DNA of 64,000 bases from an uncultured Desulfobacterium sp. (GTDB taxonomy: Bacteria > Desulfobacterota > DSM-4660 > Desulfatiglandales > Desulfatiglandaceae): NCBI GenBank assembly GCA_900258555.1, contig LT984854.1:1263077-1327076 (forward strand), read 5' to 3'. The translations under genes were made by a program, and so were the position numbers. The notes below the pieces were generated by a model that had not been told where the DNA came from, ran no database searches, and saw only the letters and a list, made by a program, of their open reading frames with translations. Shown here in pieces: positions 7,722 through 17,087 of the stretch (position 1 is its first letter; each line of letters opens with the position of its first letter).

Positions 7722-8900
7722 TTAATTTTTCTCCCTTTTTGAATCCATCATCTCCAGTGCTATCCGGGCCGTTTGCAGAGACGCTCCGCCCTTTCCAAGC
7801 CTGTCCCTGACAAGCATAAGCTTGTTTATCATGGTTTCCCTCGCTTTTTTGTCTTCAAGTATGAATCCTACTTCATCTGCTAGCCTTTGAGGAGTCACCT
7901 GATCCTGAATAAGTTCGGTAGCCACCCGTTCTCCTCCGACCAAATTGACAAGGCCGATAAAAGGCACGTCAATAAACAGCCTCGCCGCATGATATGAAAG
8001 AGGGGACATTTTGTAGACAATCACCATGGGTACCCCCATAATCGCCACCTGAAGAGTAGCGGTACCTGATGTCACCATGGCTGCGTCGCAGATGTTTAAC
8101 AGATTGTAGATATCACCTCTGTATAGTCTTATGCTTACTTTTGAAATTTCAATAAACGGCTGAACAAATTCCCGGCTAATACCAGGGGCCAGTGGCAGGG
8201 CACATCTTAGTTGCGGATATTTTTTCCTCAGGATTCCTGCTGCATCAACCATGACAGGAAGGAGGTTTTTTATTTCATCTTTCCTGCTTCCAGGCAAGAG
8301 TCCCACCACCGGATATGACTGTTCCACGTCGAGTTCTGCAATAACCTTGGCCTTGTCTTGATCCTGAGGGAGGGTGTCAAGCAGTGGATGGCCGACATAG
8401 TCCACCTTTAACGGGCTTTTTCTGTAAAAATCTTTTTCAAAGGGAAGAATTACCGCCATACGATCAATACGCCTGGCAATTTTTCTAATTCTACCCTTCC
8501 TCCATGCCCATATCTGCGGGCTGATATAGTAAAGGACAGGAACATTGTATCTCTTTGCAGTCCCGGCGATATGGATGTTGAATTCGGGATAGTCAATGAG
8601 GATAAGCAGGTCGGGATGGTCGTTTTTTAAGCTGGATTTGATTTTTTTCGCTGCCCGAAGGATGAAGCTGAGCTTACTGAAGACCTCTGTCAGGCCTACT
8701 ACAGCCATATCAGAGGAGGATGCGAGCAATTCGACCCCTGCCTTTCTCATCTTTTCACCGCCAATCCCCTTAAAGATAACGGTGGGGTCAATGCCCTTGA
8801 TGGCTGTAACCAGATTGGACCCATGGAGATCTGCCGACGCCTCACCAGCAACTATGAGTACAAGCCTTGAATCTCCTGAAATGGGTTGGGATGAGTTCAT
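7722..8900 (-). CDS. lpxB: Lipid-A-disaccharide synthase
   Basis: About 392-residue GT19 glycosyltransferase that joins UDP-2,3-diacylglucosamine and lipid X into the lipid A disaccharide at the inner membrane. Seen motifs are GEASADLHG near the N-terminus, DYPEFNIHIA, GHPLLD, LLPGSRKDEI and the donor-binding SGTATLQ with the following MGVPMVIVYKMSPL. The start at ATG 8900 is preferred; an in-frame GTG at 8927 would add nine residues, and neither has a strong ribosome binding site. It is the last gene of the outer-membrane operon, separated from the oxidoreductase by a palindromic repeat element. Confidence 0.93.
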   Translation of the reverse strand: MNSSQPISGDSRLVLIVAGEASADLHGSNLVTAIKGIDPTVIFKGIGGEKMRKAGVELLASSSDMAVVGLTEVFSKLSFILRAAKKIKSSLKNDHPDLLILIDYPEFNIHIAGTAKRYNVPVLYYISPQIWAWRKGRIRKIARRIDRMAVILPFEKDFYRKSPLKVDYVGHPLLDTLPQDQDKAKVIAELDVEQSYPVVGLLPGSRKDEIKNLLPVMVDAAGILRKKYPQLRCALPLAPGISREFVQPFIEISKVSIRLYRGDIYNLLNICDAAMVTSGTATLQVAIMGVPMVIVYKMSPLSYHAARLFIDVPFIGLVNLVGGERVATELIQDQVTPQRLADEVGFILEDKKARETMINKLMLVRDRLGKGGASLQTARIALEMMDSKREKN

Positions 8901-8958
8901 GGGCTGTGACCTAAGTTGAGCGATCACCTGTTAGCCATTCAATGTCATTAAAATAAGA

Positions 8959-9077
8959 GAATATCCAATATCGAACAAGGAGTTTGGAATGTAGAATTAA
9001 GGATATAAAAAAAACGATTCATTACTTCGTAATTCGACATTCCTTGTTCGATATTCTGCGGTTCAAAATACTTCTCT
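8959..9077 (-). repeat. Palindromic MITE-like repeat, copy 1
   Basis: A ~120-bp element with imperfect inverted ends: AATATCGAACAAGG near 8969-8980 and CCTTGTTCGATATTC near 9039-9053. The same element is present in the opposite orientation at 22860-22987, including the outer flank that reads agtattttgaaccgcag. It fills the gap between the oxidoreductase gene and lpxB and has no coding capacity. Confidence 0.8.
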
Positions 9078-9141
9078 CAAAGAAGCACACACGGATATCT
9101 CAGCTTTATAAAAATGGTTAAATGACATTGATCAGCGCTTA

Positions 9142-10110
9142 TCAGATCGCCCTAAAACTCCTGCACCCGCTTTCAATCTGATTAATGATGCCGAGTGCAA
9201 CTTTGAGGGCCTTTCGTCCGTCATCTCCGGATACTACCGGCTCAGTTCCGGCGATAACAGAATTGACAAAAGATGCGATTTCATCGGCCAGAGGGTCTCT
9301 ACCCGGAAATGTCGTCTTCTCGGCCGAAAGCTGTGGAAATTGATTTTTATTCTTTAAATCAGCGTCCAGCCGTATCACGCTGATTTCCCTTTTGAGACAA
9401 TTGATGGACATATACGCATCCGGCTGGAACACACGAATCTTCCTCAGGTTTTTGTTCGACACCCTGCTTGCAGTCAGGTTTGCTACAGTGCCGTCTTCAA
9501 AGACAATCCTTGAGTTGGCGATGTCTGTCTTGTCTGTAATTACTGACATGCCCACTGCATGGACCTCTTTAATCTCCGATCGGACGTTGTGGAGAATAAT
9601 ATCCAGATCGTGGATCATCAGATCAATCACCACATCAACATCAATTCCCCTGGCGGTGAATTCATTCATCCTATGAGATTCAAGAAAAACCGGTTTGCTA
9701 AGCAATGATTCCATCATTACAACGGCAGGGTTAAAACGCTCTACAAGCCCGACCTGAAATACAAGGCCCTTTTCCCGAGCCATGTTTATCATAATGTCCG
9801 CAGGCTGCAGTTGATAGGTAATCGGCTTTTCGATCAGCAAATGCACCCCCCTTGAGAGGACGTCCTTTGCTACCTCAAAATGCTGTTCGGTGGGTACGAC
9901 CAGACTTACAGCATCCACCTTTCCCAGGAGTTCCTTATGGCTGTTAAATGCCTTCACCCCGTAAAGGTCGGATATCTCCTTGGCCCTTACCGGATTTGTA
10001 TCCGCGATTCCTATCAGTTCCACATTGGAGATGGCCTTATATTTCTGGACATGATATTCGCCCAAGTGACCAACGCCAATGACAGCGACTCTAAGCTTAT
10101 CATGTATCAC
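9142..10110 (-). CDS. Gfo/Idh/MocA-family NAD-dependent sugar oxidoreductase
   Basis: 322-residue two-domain dehydrogenase. The N-terminal Rossmann motif is GVGHLGEYHV near residue 12; EKPIT near 94 is the family EKP motif with the catalytic lysine; DLMIHDLDIIL near 165 supplies the conserved DxxxHD. Position between lpxI and lpxB suggests work on a UDP-sugar used for lipid A or core, for example 3-oxidation of UDP-GlcNAc as done by GnnA, but no GnnB-type aminotransferase is adjacent, so the substrate is open. Co-transcribed with lpxI (49-base gap). Confidence 0.85.
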   Translation of the reverse strand: MIHDKLRVAVIGVGHLGEYHVQKYKAISNVELIGIADTNPVRAKEISDLYGVKAFNSHKELLGKVDAVSLVVPTEQHFEVAKDVLSRGVHLLIEKPITYQLQPADIMINMAREKGLVFQVGLVERFNPAVVMMESLLSKPVFLESHRMNEFTARGIDVDVVIDLMIHDLDIILHNVRSEIKEVHAVGMSVITDKTDIANSRIVFEDGTVANLTASRVSNKNLRKIRVFQPDAYMSINCLKREISVIRLDADLKNKNQFPQLSAEKTTFPGRDPLADEIASFVNSVIAGTEPVVSGDDGRKALKVALGIINQIESGCRSFRAI

Positions 10111-10159
10111 GTTAATTGTTCCTCTTATTCACTTGACCCTTGTGACCCCCAGCCATCAG

Positions 10160-11023
10160 CTACAGGGCCAGAATACATATGCCCTCTCTGTCTGCAAGCG
10201 CCGTCATCTCTGAGAGGTTAAACATCAGTGTCTTTCCTGCCTCCACCGCCAGGACCTTGGCCCTGACCTGTGACATCACATTTATGGTCTCCAGGCCCAC
10301 GGAGGGCACATCAAAGCGCAGGTCCTGCTGTGGTTTGCTCACCTTGACAACAACCGCGCCCCCTTTGGCTATGGTCCCTCCCCTTTTGATGGTCTCATTG
10401 GTTCCCTCAATGGCTTCCAGCGCTAGGACTGTCCTTTTCTTGACCACCACACACTGCCCGATGTCAAGGCGACCCAGTTCCTTGGCCACCCTCCATCCAA
10501 CGTCAACATCAGTCCTTTGGTCTTTGGTGGGCCTTTTTCTGGTAAAGCATCCCACAGTGGCCAAAAGTTCCGGCAGGTGGGCTGTTGAACTGACGATCTC
10601 TATGCCTTCTTTGGCAAGTTCCCTGGCAAATGCCGCAAGAATATTATCATCATGAAACACTGCGATCTTGGATATAAATGAAAGTCCTTTTAAATCCGGC
10701 CGGATGTTGTCAAACATCCGTTTCTTGCTGATGGAACCAGCCATCAGTGCCTTACTGATGTCATTTTTCTGAAAGGTCTTGATCAATTGTCCGAACTGGC
10801 CGAGTCTGATCCAGACGATTTTATCCACATGGTCTTCAAGCGACGGATCAGTCTCATCCAGGTGGGCCACAGCAACCACGCTAAGCCCTCGACTTTTTGC
10901 CGCCTTCGCAACCATGATCGGAAACTGTCCGCCGCCTGCAATCAGTCCGATGCTGTCTGCTTTGTCAGTCTTTGAGATGCTCGATAAGGGGAGAACTTCG
11001 TGAGAAGGATCCGAGGCTTTCAA
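10160..11023 (-). CDS. lpxI: UDP-2,3-diacylglucosamine pyrophosphatase LpxI
   Basis: 287-residue enzyme that hydrolyses UDP-2,3-diacylglucosamine to lipid X, replacing LpxH in many non-enteric bacteria. The N-terminal GLIAGGGQFP and the C-terminal DLRFDVPSVGLETI, with an aspartate expected to be catalytic, are family signatures. Translation appears to start at TTG immediately after the lpxA stop (TAATTG), with GGGGGA about 13 bases upstream; no better in-frame ATG lies before the conserved domain. The leading 25 residues before GLIAGG are longer than usual. Confidence 0.9.
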   Translation of the reverse strand: MKASDPSHEVLPLSSISKTDKADSIGLIAGGGQFPIMVAKAAKSRGLSVVAVAHLDETDPSLEDHVDKIVWIRLGQFGQLIKTFQKNDISKALMAGSISKKRMFDNIRPDLKGLSFISKIAVFHDDNILAAFARELAKEGIEIVSSTAHLPELLATVGCFTRKRPTKDQRTDVDVGWRVAKELGRLDIGQCVVVKKRTVLALEAIEGTNETIKRGGTIAKGGAVVVKVSKPQQDLRFDVPSVGLETINVMSQVRAKVLAVEAGKTLMFNLSEMTALADREGICILAL

Positions 11024-11800
11024 TTATCTGAGTATCCCCCTTTTTGAATTTTCAAGAAAATCAAGGAGGGTCTCCAGCTCAGGGAATGACTCAATCTCTT
11101 CTCTGACCTGTCTGATTCCTTCTTGGAGTTTGGTGTGTTCTCTCCATATAATCCTGTAGGCCTTTTTAAGGCCGTCAATGGTCCTGCGATCAAATCCCTT
11201 TCGGGTAAGTCCCTTCTGGTTTATACCGTAAAGGCTCGCCCTGGCCCCTGATGCCATCATAAAAGGCGGTACGTCCTGGGCGATTCCCGTCTGCCCTCCA
11301 ATAAATGCATAGGCCCCAATACGAACGAATTGATGAATCGCCACAAGCCCGCCTATTGTAGCATGGTCCCCCACCTTTGTATGTCCGGCGAGGGTTGCGA
11401 CATTGGCCATAATAACGCCGTTTCCAAGTGCGCAATCATGGGCGATATGGGAATAGGCCATTATGAAATTATTATTTCCCACCACGGTCTGTCGGTCCTC
11501 TTTGGTGGTTGCCCGGTGTATTGTGACATTTTCGCGGATGATATTGTCGTTTCCTATGACTACCCTGGTGTCTTCCCCACGATAACCTATGTCCTGCGGC
11601 GGCATGCCTATGCACGAAAAGGGAGATATGGTGTTTCTTTCCCCTATCTGTGTGTGGCCCTCGATATATACGTGTGCAACTATTTCAGTATCAGGGCCGA
11701 TGGTCACATGATCACCAATAATGCTGTAAGGACCGACCCTGACCCCTTGGCCCAGCTCAGCGCCTGGGGCGACAATTGCTGTAGGGTGAATTTCAGGCAT
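11024..11800 (-). CDS. lpxA: UDP-N-acetylglucosamine acyltransferase
   Basis: 258-residue left-handed beta-helix acyltransferase that begins lipid A synthesis by adding a hydroxyacyl chain to UDP-GlcNAc. It shows many hexapeptide repeats, the NxIRExVTIHR segment (NIIRENVTIHRAT), a histidine in MAYSHIAHDC, the usual GLVAIHQFVRIGA stretch, and the C-terminal helical domain with RAYRIIWRE-like sequence. Length matches the family. It sits between fabZ and lpxI with a 19-base gap to fabZ. Confidence 0.95.
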   Translation of the reverse strand: MPEIHPTAIVAPGAELGQGVRVGPYSIIGDHVTIGPDTEIVAHVYIEGHTQIGERNTISPFSCIGMPPQDIGYRGEDTRVVIGNDNIIRENVTIHRATTKEDRQTVVGNNNFIMAYSHIAHDCALGNGVIMANVATLAGHTKVGDHATIGGLVAIHQFVRIGAYAFIGGQTGIAQDVPPFMMASGARASLYGINQKGLTRKGFDRRTIDGLKKAYRIIWREHTKLQEGIRQVREEIESFPELETLLDFLENSKRGILR

Positions 11801-11819
11801 ATGACTTAACTATTCCTTT

Positions 11820-12266
11820 CTACCCGATAGTGGCCATAAGTTCAGCCTCTGCGACCAGATCTTCTCCTACAAAGGCCTTGCCCCCCAGTTTCCAGACCCT
11901 GGAGCCTGTCCTGAGTGCCTCCAGTTGGAATCGGATCTGATCTCCAGGCACCACGGGCCTTCTGAATTTCACCTTGTCAATAGACATGAAATAGACCGCA
12001 TCGGTATTTTCCGTGTCCTGTGAGCCTGAAATGGATAGCCTTGCCAGCACCCCTCCCACCTGGGCCATGGCCTCTATAATCAACACACCGGGCATTATGG
12101 GGTTGCCGGGAAAATGCCCCTGAAAAAAGTGCTCGTTTGCAGTCACATTCTTGTAACCGACAACACTCTTGCCCAGTTCGATTTCCGTGATCCTATCCAC
12201 CAGCAAAAAGGGATAGCGGTGAGGAAGCAGTTTGATGATATCCTGATAATTAAGAGGCAGATCCAT
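11820..12266 (-). CDS. fabZ: 3-hydroxyacyl-ACP dehydratase FabZ
   Basis: 148-residue hot-dog-fold dehydratase of fatty acid elongation. Seen are [11 protein letters not shown] near residue 16, the active-site [16 protein letters not shown] (His then, downstream, the catalytic glutamate in IEAMAQ), all in usual spacing. GAAGGAGCC precedes the ATG. Coupling to lpxA and lpxD coordinates supply of hydroxyacyl-ACP between phospholipid and lipid A. Confidence 0.95.
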   Translation of the reverse strand: MDLPLNYQDIIKLLPHRYPFLLVDRITEIELGKSVVGYKNVTANEHFFQGHFPGNPIMPGVLIIEAMAQVGGVLARLSISGSQDTENTDAVYFMSIDKVKFRRPVVPGDQIRFQLEALRTGSRVWKLGGKAFVGEDLVAEAELMATIG

Positions 12267-12279
12267 AGGAAGGCTCCTT

Positions 12280-13305
12280 CTACATATTCTTTTCCAGTTC
12301 TTCGATCCTTTTTTCGAGGGTGCGCACGCGGTCGCTTAATTCCGGAAGACGTTTAACCAGGTTGGAAGTCTTAAGCCAAAGCCTATGGGGTATTGCAGGA
12401 GAGCCGGATAGGACCTCTCCCGGCATAACGGATTGTGCAATGCCCGACTGCGGGCCTATAATGGCCCGGTCTCCGATCTCCTTGTGGTCCACAATACCGA
12501 CCTGACCTGCAATAATCACCTCGCGGCCTATTGTTACACTGCCCGAAATACCTGCCTGGGCCAGCACAAGGCTGTCTTCTCCAATGACTACATTATGGGC
12601 AATCTGCACCAGGTTATCGGTCCTGACGCCCCGTTGGATCCAGGTCCTTCCCAAGGCTGCACGGTCGATACAATTATTGGCCCCGATCTCCACATCATCA
12701 TCTATCTGCACGATGCCTATCTGCGGCCTCTTAACAGACCTCGTTCCCTCCTTGACATAGCCGAAGCCGTCGCTTCCGATAACGGTTCCCGCATGTATTG
12801 TTACTTTATCCCCTATCCGACAGTCTTGCAGGATTGATGCATTGGCATGGATCACCGTGCCTTTTCCCACCCTGACCCTGTCTCCTACAAACACCCCTGG
12901 AAACAATACGGTATCGTCGCCGATTACAGCATCTTTTCCCACATATACCATAGGGTATATGGAGACATTCTGGCCAATGCGGCTGTCTTTGTGGACAAAG
13001 GCATGTTCGCTTATGCCGGGATATCTGGGTACGGGCGGGGTAAAAAGCTCCGTCACCCTGGCAAAGGCCAGGCCTGCGTTTGTAACGACGATCTGGGAAC
13101 CAGAAAAATTGTCGGTCTTTTCAGACACCACCAGTGCAGAGGCCTTGGTATCCTTGAGATACCCTTCATAGCGCTTATCAACAAAAAAGCTGATCTCACC
13201 ATGACAGGCGCTATCCAGGGCGTTTACACCTGAAATGATGATGTTGTCATCACCGATAATCTCGCCCGCCACAATCCGGGCGATCTTATTTAGAGGTATT
13301 TCCAC
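12280..13305 (-). CDS. lpxD: UDP-3-O-acylglucosamine N-acyltransferase
   Basis: 341-residue acyltransferase for the third step of lipid A synthesis. An N-terminal uridine-binding domain ([11 protein letters not shown]) precedes a hexapeptide-repeat beta-helix; the catalytic histidine lies in [11 protein letters not shown]. The C-terminus ends in a charged helix ([15 protein letters not shown]). Translation probably starts at GTG 13305 with GAGGTAAG upstream. Fifteen bases separate it from ompH. Confidence 0.94.
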   Translation of the reverse strand: MEIPLNKIARIVAGEIIGDDNIIISGVNALDSACHGEISFFVDKRYEGYLKDTKASALVVSEKTDNFSGSQIVVTNAGLAFARVTELFTPPVPRYPGISEHAFVHKDSRIGQNVSIYPMVYVGKDAVIGDDTVLFPGVFVGDRVRVGKGTVIHANASILQDCRIGDKVTIHAGTVIGSDGFGYVKEGTRSVKRPQIGIVQIDDDVEIGANNCIDRAALGRTWIQRGVRTDNLVQIAHNVVIGEDSLVLAQAGISGSVTIGREVIIAGQVGIVDHKEIGDRAIIGPQSGIAQSVMPGEVLSGSPAIPHRLWLKTSNLVKRLPELSDRVRTLEKRIEELEKNM

Positions 13306-13319
13306 CTTGCAACTTACCT

Positions 13320-13841
13320 CTACTTTTTCATTCTGTCGTATTCTTTGATCACATCATCGGTAATATCAATATTGTCGCTGTTGTAGAGGATGCCGCTTGA
13401 GCCCTTTTCCAGTATCAGGAGGTATTTGTCCTTCTTCCCTATATTATCCATCAGTTTTGCCACATCCTGTAACACACTCCTCTTTACCTCAAGCTCTGCT
13501 TCTTTAATTGCCTGATAATATTCATTCTCAAGGTATTTATAACGCCTCGCCATCTTTTCATATTCCTTGCGTTTATCCTCTTTGGCGTCAAGGCTGAGCA
13601 TCATACTTTGTTTCTTTATCCCATCCTCAAATTCTATAAGCTCTGACTTTTTCTTCTCCAGTTCCTGCTTCTGTGGCTCGAGCTTTTTTACGTAAGACTC
13701 ACTGAGCTTTTTATAGCCAGTGGAGTCCTGCTGAAACTTCTGCAGATCTACAATCCCTATTTTGTCCTCTGCGGCCATTACGCCCGCCTGACAGCTGAAC
13801 AACCAGATAATCCCTACAACCAGCCCGATAAAATACTTCAT
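13320..13841 (-). CDS. OmpH/Skp-family periplasmic chaperone
   Basis: 173-residue exported protein with a signal peptide (hydrophobic run ending GVMAAED), then [14 protein letters not shown] and a long charged coiled coil rich in lysine and glutamate, the trimeric Skp design that holds unfolded outer-membrane proteins. GGAGGGAGC precedes the ATG. It stands between bamA and lpxD, the classical location. The gap to bamA holds a palindromic repeat. Confidence 0.9.
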   Translation of the reverse strand: MKYFIGLVVGIIWLFSCQAGVMAAEDKIGIVDLQKFQQDSTGYKKLSESYVKKLEPQKQELEKKKSELIEFEDGIKKQSMMLSLDAKEDKRKEYEKMARRYKYLENEYYQAIKEAELEVKRSVLQDVAKLMDNIGKKDKYLLILEKGSSGILYNSDNIDITDDVIKEYDRMKK

Positions 13842-13865
13842 AGCGCTCCCTCCATAAATTTATTA

Positions 13866-14010
13866 TTTAGCCATTAGCGGTTAGCTATTAGCAATTAGCT
13901 AAAATCAAAACAAACAGCATTTCATATTTTTATCTTCTTTTTCGTCTATTGGATTAAAATGACATTCTCACCTCCATGAGCTAATAGCTAAAAGCCAATA
14001 GCTAACTGCT
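13866..14010. repeat. TAGCTATTAGC-type inverted repeat region
   Basis: ttagccattagcggttagct and ttagctattagcaattagct words at 13866-13901 are matched on the other side by gctaatagctaaaagccaat words at 13980-14005, forming an imperfect inverted repeat around an AT-rich centre. Similar words recur near 7342, 60990 and 61081. It lies between bamA and ompH. Confidence 0.65.
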
Positions 14011-14019
14011 TATCTTACA

Positions 14020-16401
14020 TCAAAAAAGTCCCCCAACAGAAAATTCCCATTTGCCTGATTCTTCTCCCTCCTGCGGGTCCAGATTCTTGCCATATTCAAT
14101 TCTTAGTGGTCCCATCGGAGAATACCACCTGATGCCTAACCCGGCGGATTTCTTGATGCCGCTGAAGGTGTAATGCTCATCGTCTGTAAATACGTTTCCC
14201 ATGTCATAAAACACAAGCCCGACTATGCCCTGTTCCTTGAGTACCGGAAAACGATATTCAAAATTATAGTACATCATCCTCTCTCCGCCTATCCTGTCAT
14301 TGGTTACAGGATCACGCGGTGAAATGGATGCATAATCAAAGCCCCGGACGGAATTGATACCGCCTATCCTGAATTTCTGATAGACCGGGAGCTTCCCGCC
14401 CGCCATCTCCTCCATGAAGCCCCAGTTGCCCCTGAGAAGAAAGACCGTCTTCCACCACAGAGGAAAATACCAGGCGGATGTGAGTCGAAGCTTGTTGAAG
14501 TCAACGTCTCCTCCAAGACCCCTGCCTGCGAATTCAAAGGAGATACTGTTTTCAGAGCCCTTGCTGGTATCCCAGGGTTTATCCTTTGAATCTCTGCCTA
14601 TTCCAAATGTTACGCTGCTTGTAATGTTCTTGCCCTCCATGTCCTTCCATAATATGGAGGCGTCTTCAGGGACATTGCTTATGTCAGAATTATCATAGGC
14701 ATAATTAACATAGCCCCTGGTGTATTCGTCAATTTTGTCTATAGGATAACCGAGGCCGAGGCCGATGCCGGAGCTGTCGCGGGTGTATTCGTCATAATTC
14801 AAACCCTCATAACTATAGCTGTCGTATTCCTGCTTCCATTTGTAGAGGTTTATGTTTCCTGAAAGACGTGTGTCAAAAAGCCATGGTTCCGTAAAACCTA
14901 CATTGAATTCAGTTGAAAGTCCGCCGAGTTTAGCCGATGCCTGCAATTTTTGGCCCCGGCCGAACAGATTATTCTGGGCGATCTGGAACATTGCGAAGAT
15001 GCTGTCCTGGGAGCTGTAGCCTGCGCCGATGCTGAATGATCCAGTGGGCCGTTCTTTTACCTTGACATCCATCACCATCTTATCATCGCCAGAACCTTTT
15101 TTTGTCTGCATTTCCACCTCTTCAAAAAAACCCAGACGATCCAGGTTCTCCTTGCTCTTGCGGATTGCCTCACCGCTGTATTCGTCTCCCTCGATCTGCT
15201 TGAGTTCCCTTCGGATAACCTTGTCTCTTGTCACAGCATTTCCAATGATGTTTATCCTTTCAATACTGACCTTTTGCCCCATGGTTACAGTGTATATGAC
15301 ATCTACGAGGTGTTTTTCATCATCCTCTTCTGTATTGGGCGAAACCTCTGCATAGGCATATCCTACGTCAACATATTCATTCTTGAGCGCCAGCATGTCA
15401 TTGCGCACAGTCTCTCTGTTAAACACCTTTTCCTTTTTTATATTGACCTTTTTTAAGAGTTCTTCCTCCGGCTTTATCAGATCTCCCCTGATAAAGACAT
15501 TGCGGACCATATATTGATTTCCCTCTTCGATATCAATTTTTACGGTCAGTCCTTTTTTCTTGTTAAATATGATCTCAGGCTCTCCTATCTTTGCCCTGAT
15601 AAACCCGTTATTGTTATAAAACGCGGTTATCCTGTGGACATCGAACTCGAGCTTCTTCTTGTCCAGAGTGCCGGAATTGGTAATCCACGAAAAAAAGCCC
15701 TTCTCATTGGTCTCCATTTGTTTCTTGATCTTACGATCTTTAAAATGATTATTCCCTTGAAATTTTATTTTTGTGACATAAACCTTTTCGTTTTCGGCGA
15801 TCTGGTATGTAAGCCGCACCTCATTGTTGGGGATGGACTCTGTAGAGGTTTCAATCTCCACATTATAATAGGCCTTTTTCTTGTAGAACTCTGTAAGCCT
15901 GTTTATACTCTGCTTGATCTCCTGCTCATCGAGAATGGCGTATATTTTTATCCCCACCTCTTTTTTAAGGTCCTCATCGCGGATCTTTTTGTTTCCCTTA
16001 AAAACGATTTCACCGATTGAAGGCTTTTCTGTAACATGAAAGATAACAATCTTCCCTTCCGCACCATCGGTTATTTCTGTTGTGACATCCATAAAAAATT
16101 TCATCCTGAAGATGTTCCTCAGATCCTTATCCAACCGGTCATAGTCGAGGACATCTCCCTTTTTTGTCTCGATCACAGCCAATATCGCTTCTTTTTCAAT
16201 ACGTTGGTTGCCCAAGACCATGACATCTTCTATGGTATTTTCAGAGCCGTAAGCCCCTCTTGAAATAACCATTTCCTGCCCCAAATAGAGGCACATGACA
16301 ACAATCAGCATCAGCCATGACCAGGTGCGAGGAGTCCTTTTGTAAGGACCTGCACCCGGACGGTTCTTAACACAGAAATAATCTTTACTGCATGCGTCCA
16401 C
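14020..16401 (-). CDS. bamA: Outer-membrane assembly factor BamA
   Basis: 793-residue Omp85 protein that folds beta-barrel proteins into the outer membrane. After a cytosolic tail and a hydrophobic signal (around residues 28-50) come five POTRA domains (from ENTIEDVMVLGNQRI to about residue 420) and a C-terminal 16-strand barrel with the conserved IRGFD-type loop, here VRGFDYAS, and a terminal FSVGGLF. The beginning overlaps the end of lolD by 17 bases; initiation is probably GTG 16401, although the signal peptide would also allow a later start. Confidence 0.94.
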   Translation of the reverse strand: MDACSKDYFCVKNRPGAGPYKRTPRTWSWLMLIVVMCLYLGQEMVISRGAYGSENTIEDVMVLGNQRIEKEAILAVIETKKGDVLDYDRLDKDLRNIFRMKFFMDVTTEITDGAEGKIVIFHVTEKPSIGEIVFKGNKKIRDEDLKKEVGIKIYAILDEQEIKQSINRLTEFYKKKAYYNVEIETSTESIPNNEVRLTYQIAENEKVYVTKIKFQGNNHFKDRKIKKQMETNEKGFFSWITNSGTLDKKKLEFDVHRITAFYNNNGFIRAKIGEPEIIFNKKKGLTVKIDIEEGNQYMVRNVFIRGDLIKPEEELLKKVNIKKEKVFNRETVRNDMLALKNEYVDVGYAYAEVSPNTEEDDEKHLVDVIYTVTMGQKVSIERINIIGNAVTRDKVIRRELKQIEGDEYSGEAIRKSKENLDRLGFFEEVEMQTKKGSGDDKMVMDVKVKERPTGSFSIGAGYSSQDSIFAMFQIAQNNLFGRGQKLQASAKLGGLSTEFNVGFTEPWLFDTRLSGNINLYKWKQEYDSYSYEGLNYDEYTRDSSGIGLGLGYPIDKIDEYTRGYVNYAYDNSDISNVPEDASILWKDMEGKNITSSVTFGIGRDSKDKPWDTSKGSENSISFEFAGRGLGGDVDFNKLRLTSAWYFPLWWKTVFLLRGNWGFMEEMAGGKLPVYQKFRIGGINSVRGFDYASISPRDPVTNDRIGGERMMYYNFEYRFPVLKEQGIVGLVFYDMGNVFTDDEHYTFSGIKKSAGLGIRWYSPMGPLRIEYGKNLDPQEGEESGKWEFSVGGLF

Positions 16402-17047
16402 CGATCATCTCCTTATGCCTTGACATCATCCCTGCCAGTTTTTGGTTATGTGTGGCTATCACCATAGCCACATGTTCTTCCTGATTGAGCCTCAGGAGGA
16501 GTTCTGCAATTTCCTGGCCCGTATGCCAGTCAAGACTCCCGGTGGGCTCATCCGCCAATATCAGCCTGGGCTTCATTATCAAAGCCCTTGCAATGGCAAC
16601 CCTTTGCTGTTCACCGCCTGAAAGCTCACCCGCGCGATGGGTGAGACGACCCTCAAGCCCGACCTTCATTAAGACCTCTTTTGCCATTTCCGTGGCCCTT
16701 TTCTTGGGTAACCGTGCAATAAGGGCCGGCATCATGGCATTTTCAAGGGCATTTAGTTCCGGCAGCAGGTGATGGAATTGAAACACAAACCCTATCTCCC
16801 TGCTCCTGAAGCGGGTCATGTCCGCATCGCTCATCTCATAGATGTTTCGGCCTTCAAATCTGACAATGCCCTCTGTGGGGGGATCAAGACTGCCTATTAT
16901 ATTTAATAGTGTTGATTTTCCCACGCCTGACGCACCGATGATCGCCAGGCTGTCGCCCGGTTGAAGTTCAAGATTTACACCCATAAGGACATTTATCAAT
17001 ACTCCTCGATGGGTAAAAGACTTGTGTATATTTTCAAGGTTCAGCAT
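16385..17047 (-). CDS. lolD: Lipoprotein-releasing ABC transporter ATPase LolD
   Basis: About 220-residue ABC ATPase that drives release of outer-membrane lipoproteins from the inner membrane. Walker A is GASGVGKST, the LolD-type loop is [15 protein letters not shown], the signature is [15 protein letters not shown] and Walker B is [15 protein letters not shown] 17047 gives the usual N-terminus; a GTG at 17071 would add eight residues. It follows the permease gene directly and overlaps bamA. Confidence 0.93.
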   Translation of the reverse strand: MLNLENIHKSFTHRGVLINVLMGVNLELQPGDSLAIIGASGVGKSTLLNIIGSLDPPTEGIVRFEGRNIYEMSDADMTRFRSREIGFVFQFHHLLPELNALENAMMPALIARLPKKRATEMAKEVLMKVGLEGRLTHRAGELSGGEQQRVAIARALIMKPRLILADEPTGSLDWHTGQEIAELLLRLNQEEHVAMVIATHNQKLAGMMSRHKEMIGGRMQ

Positions 17048-17087
17048 TTGACAGTATAAATATCGGGCCACCGGAGTAATTATGGCA

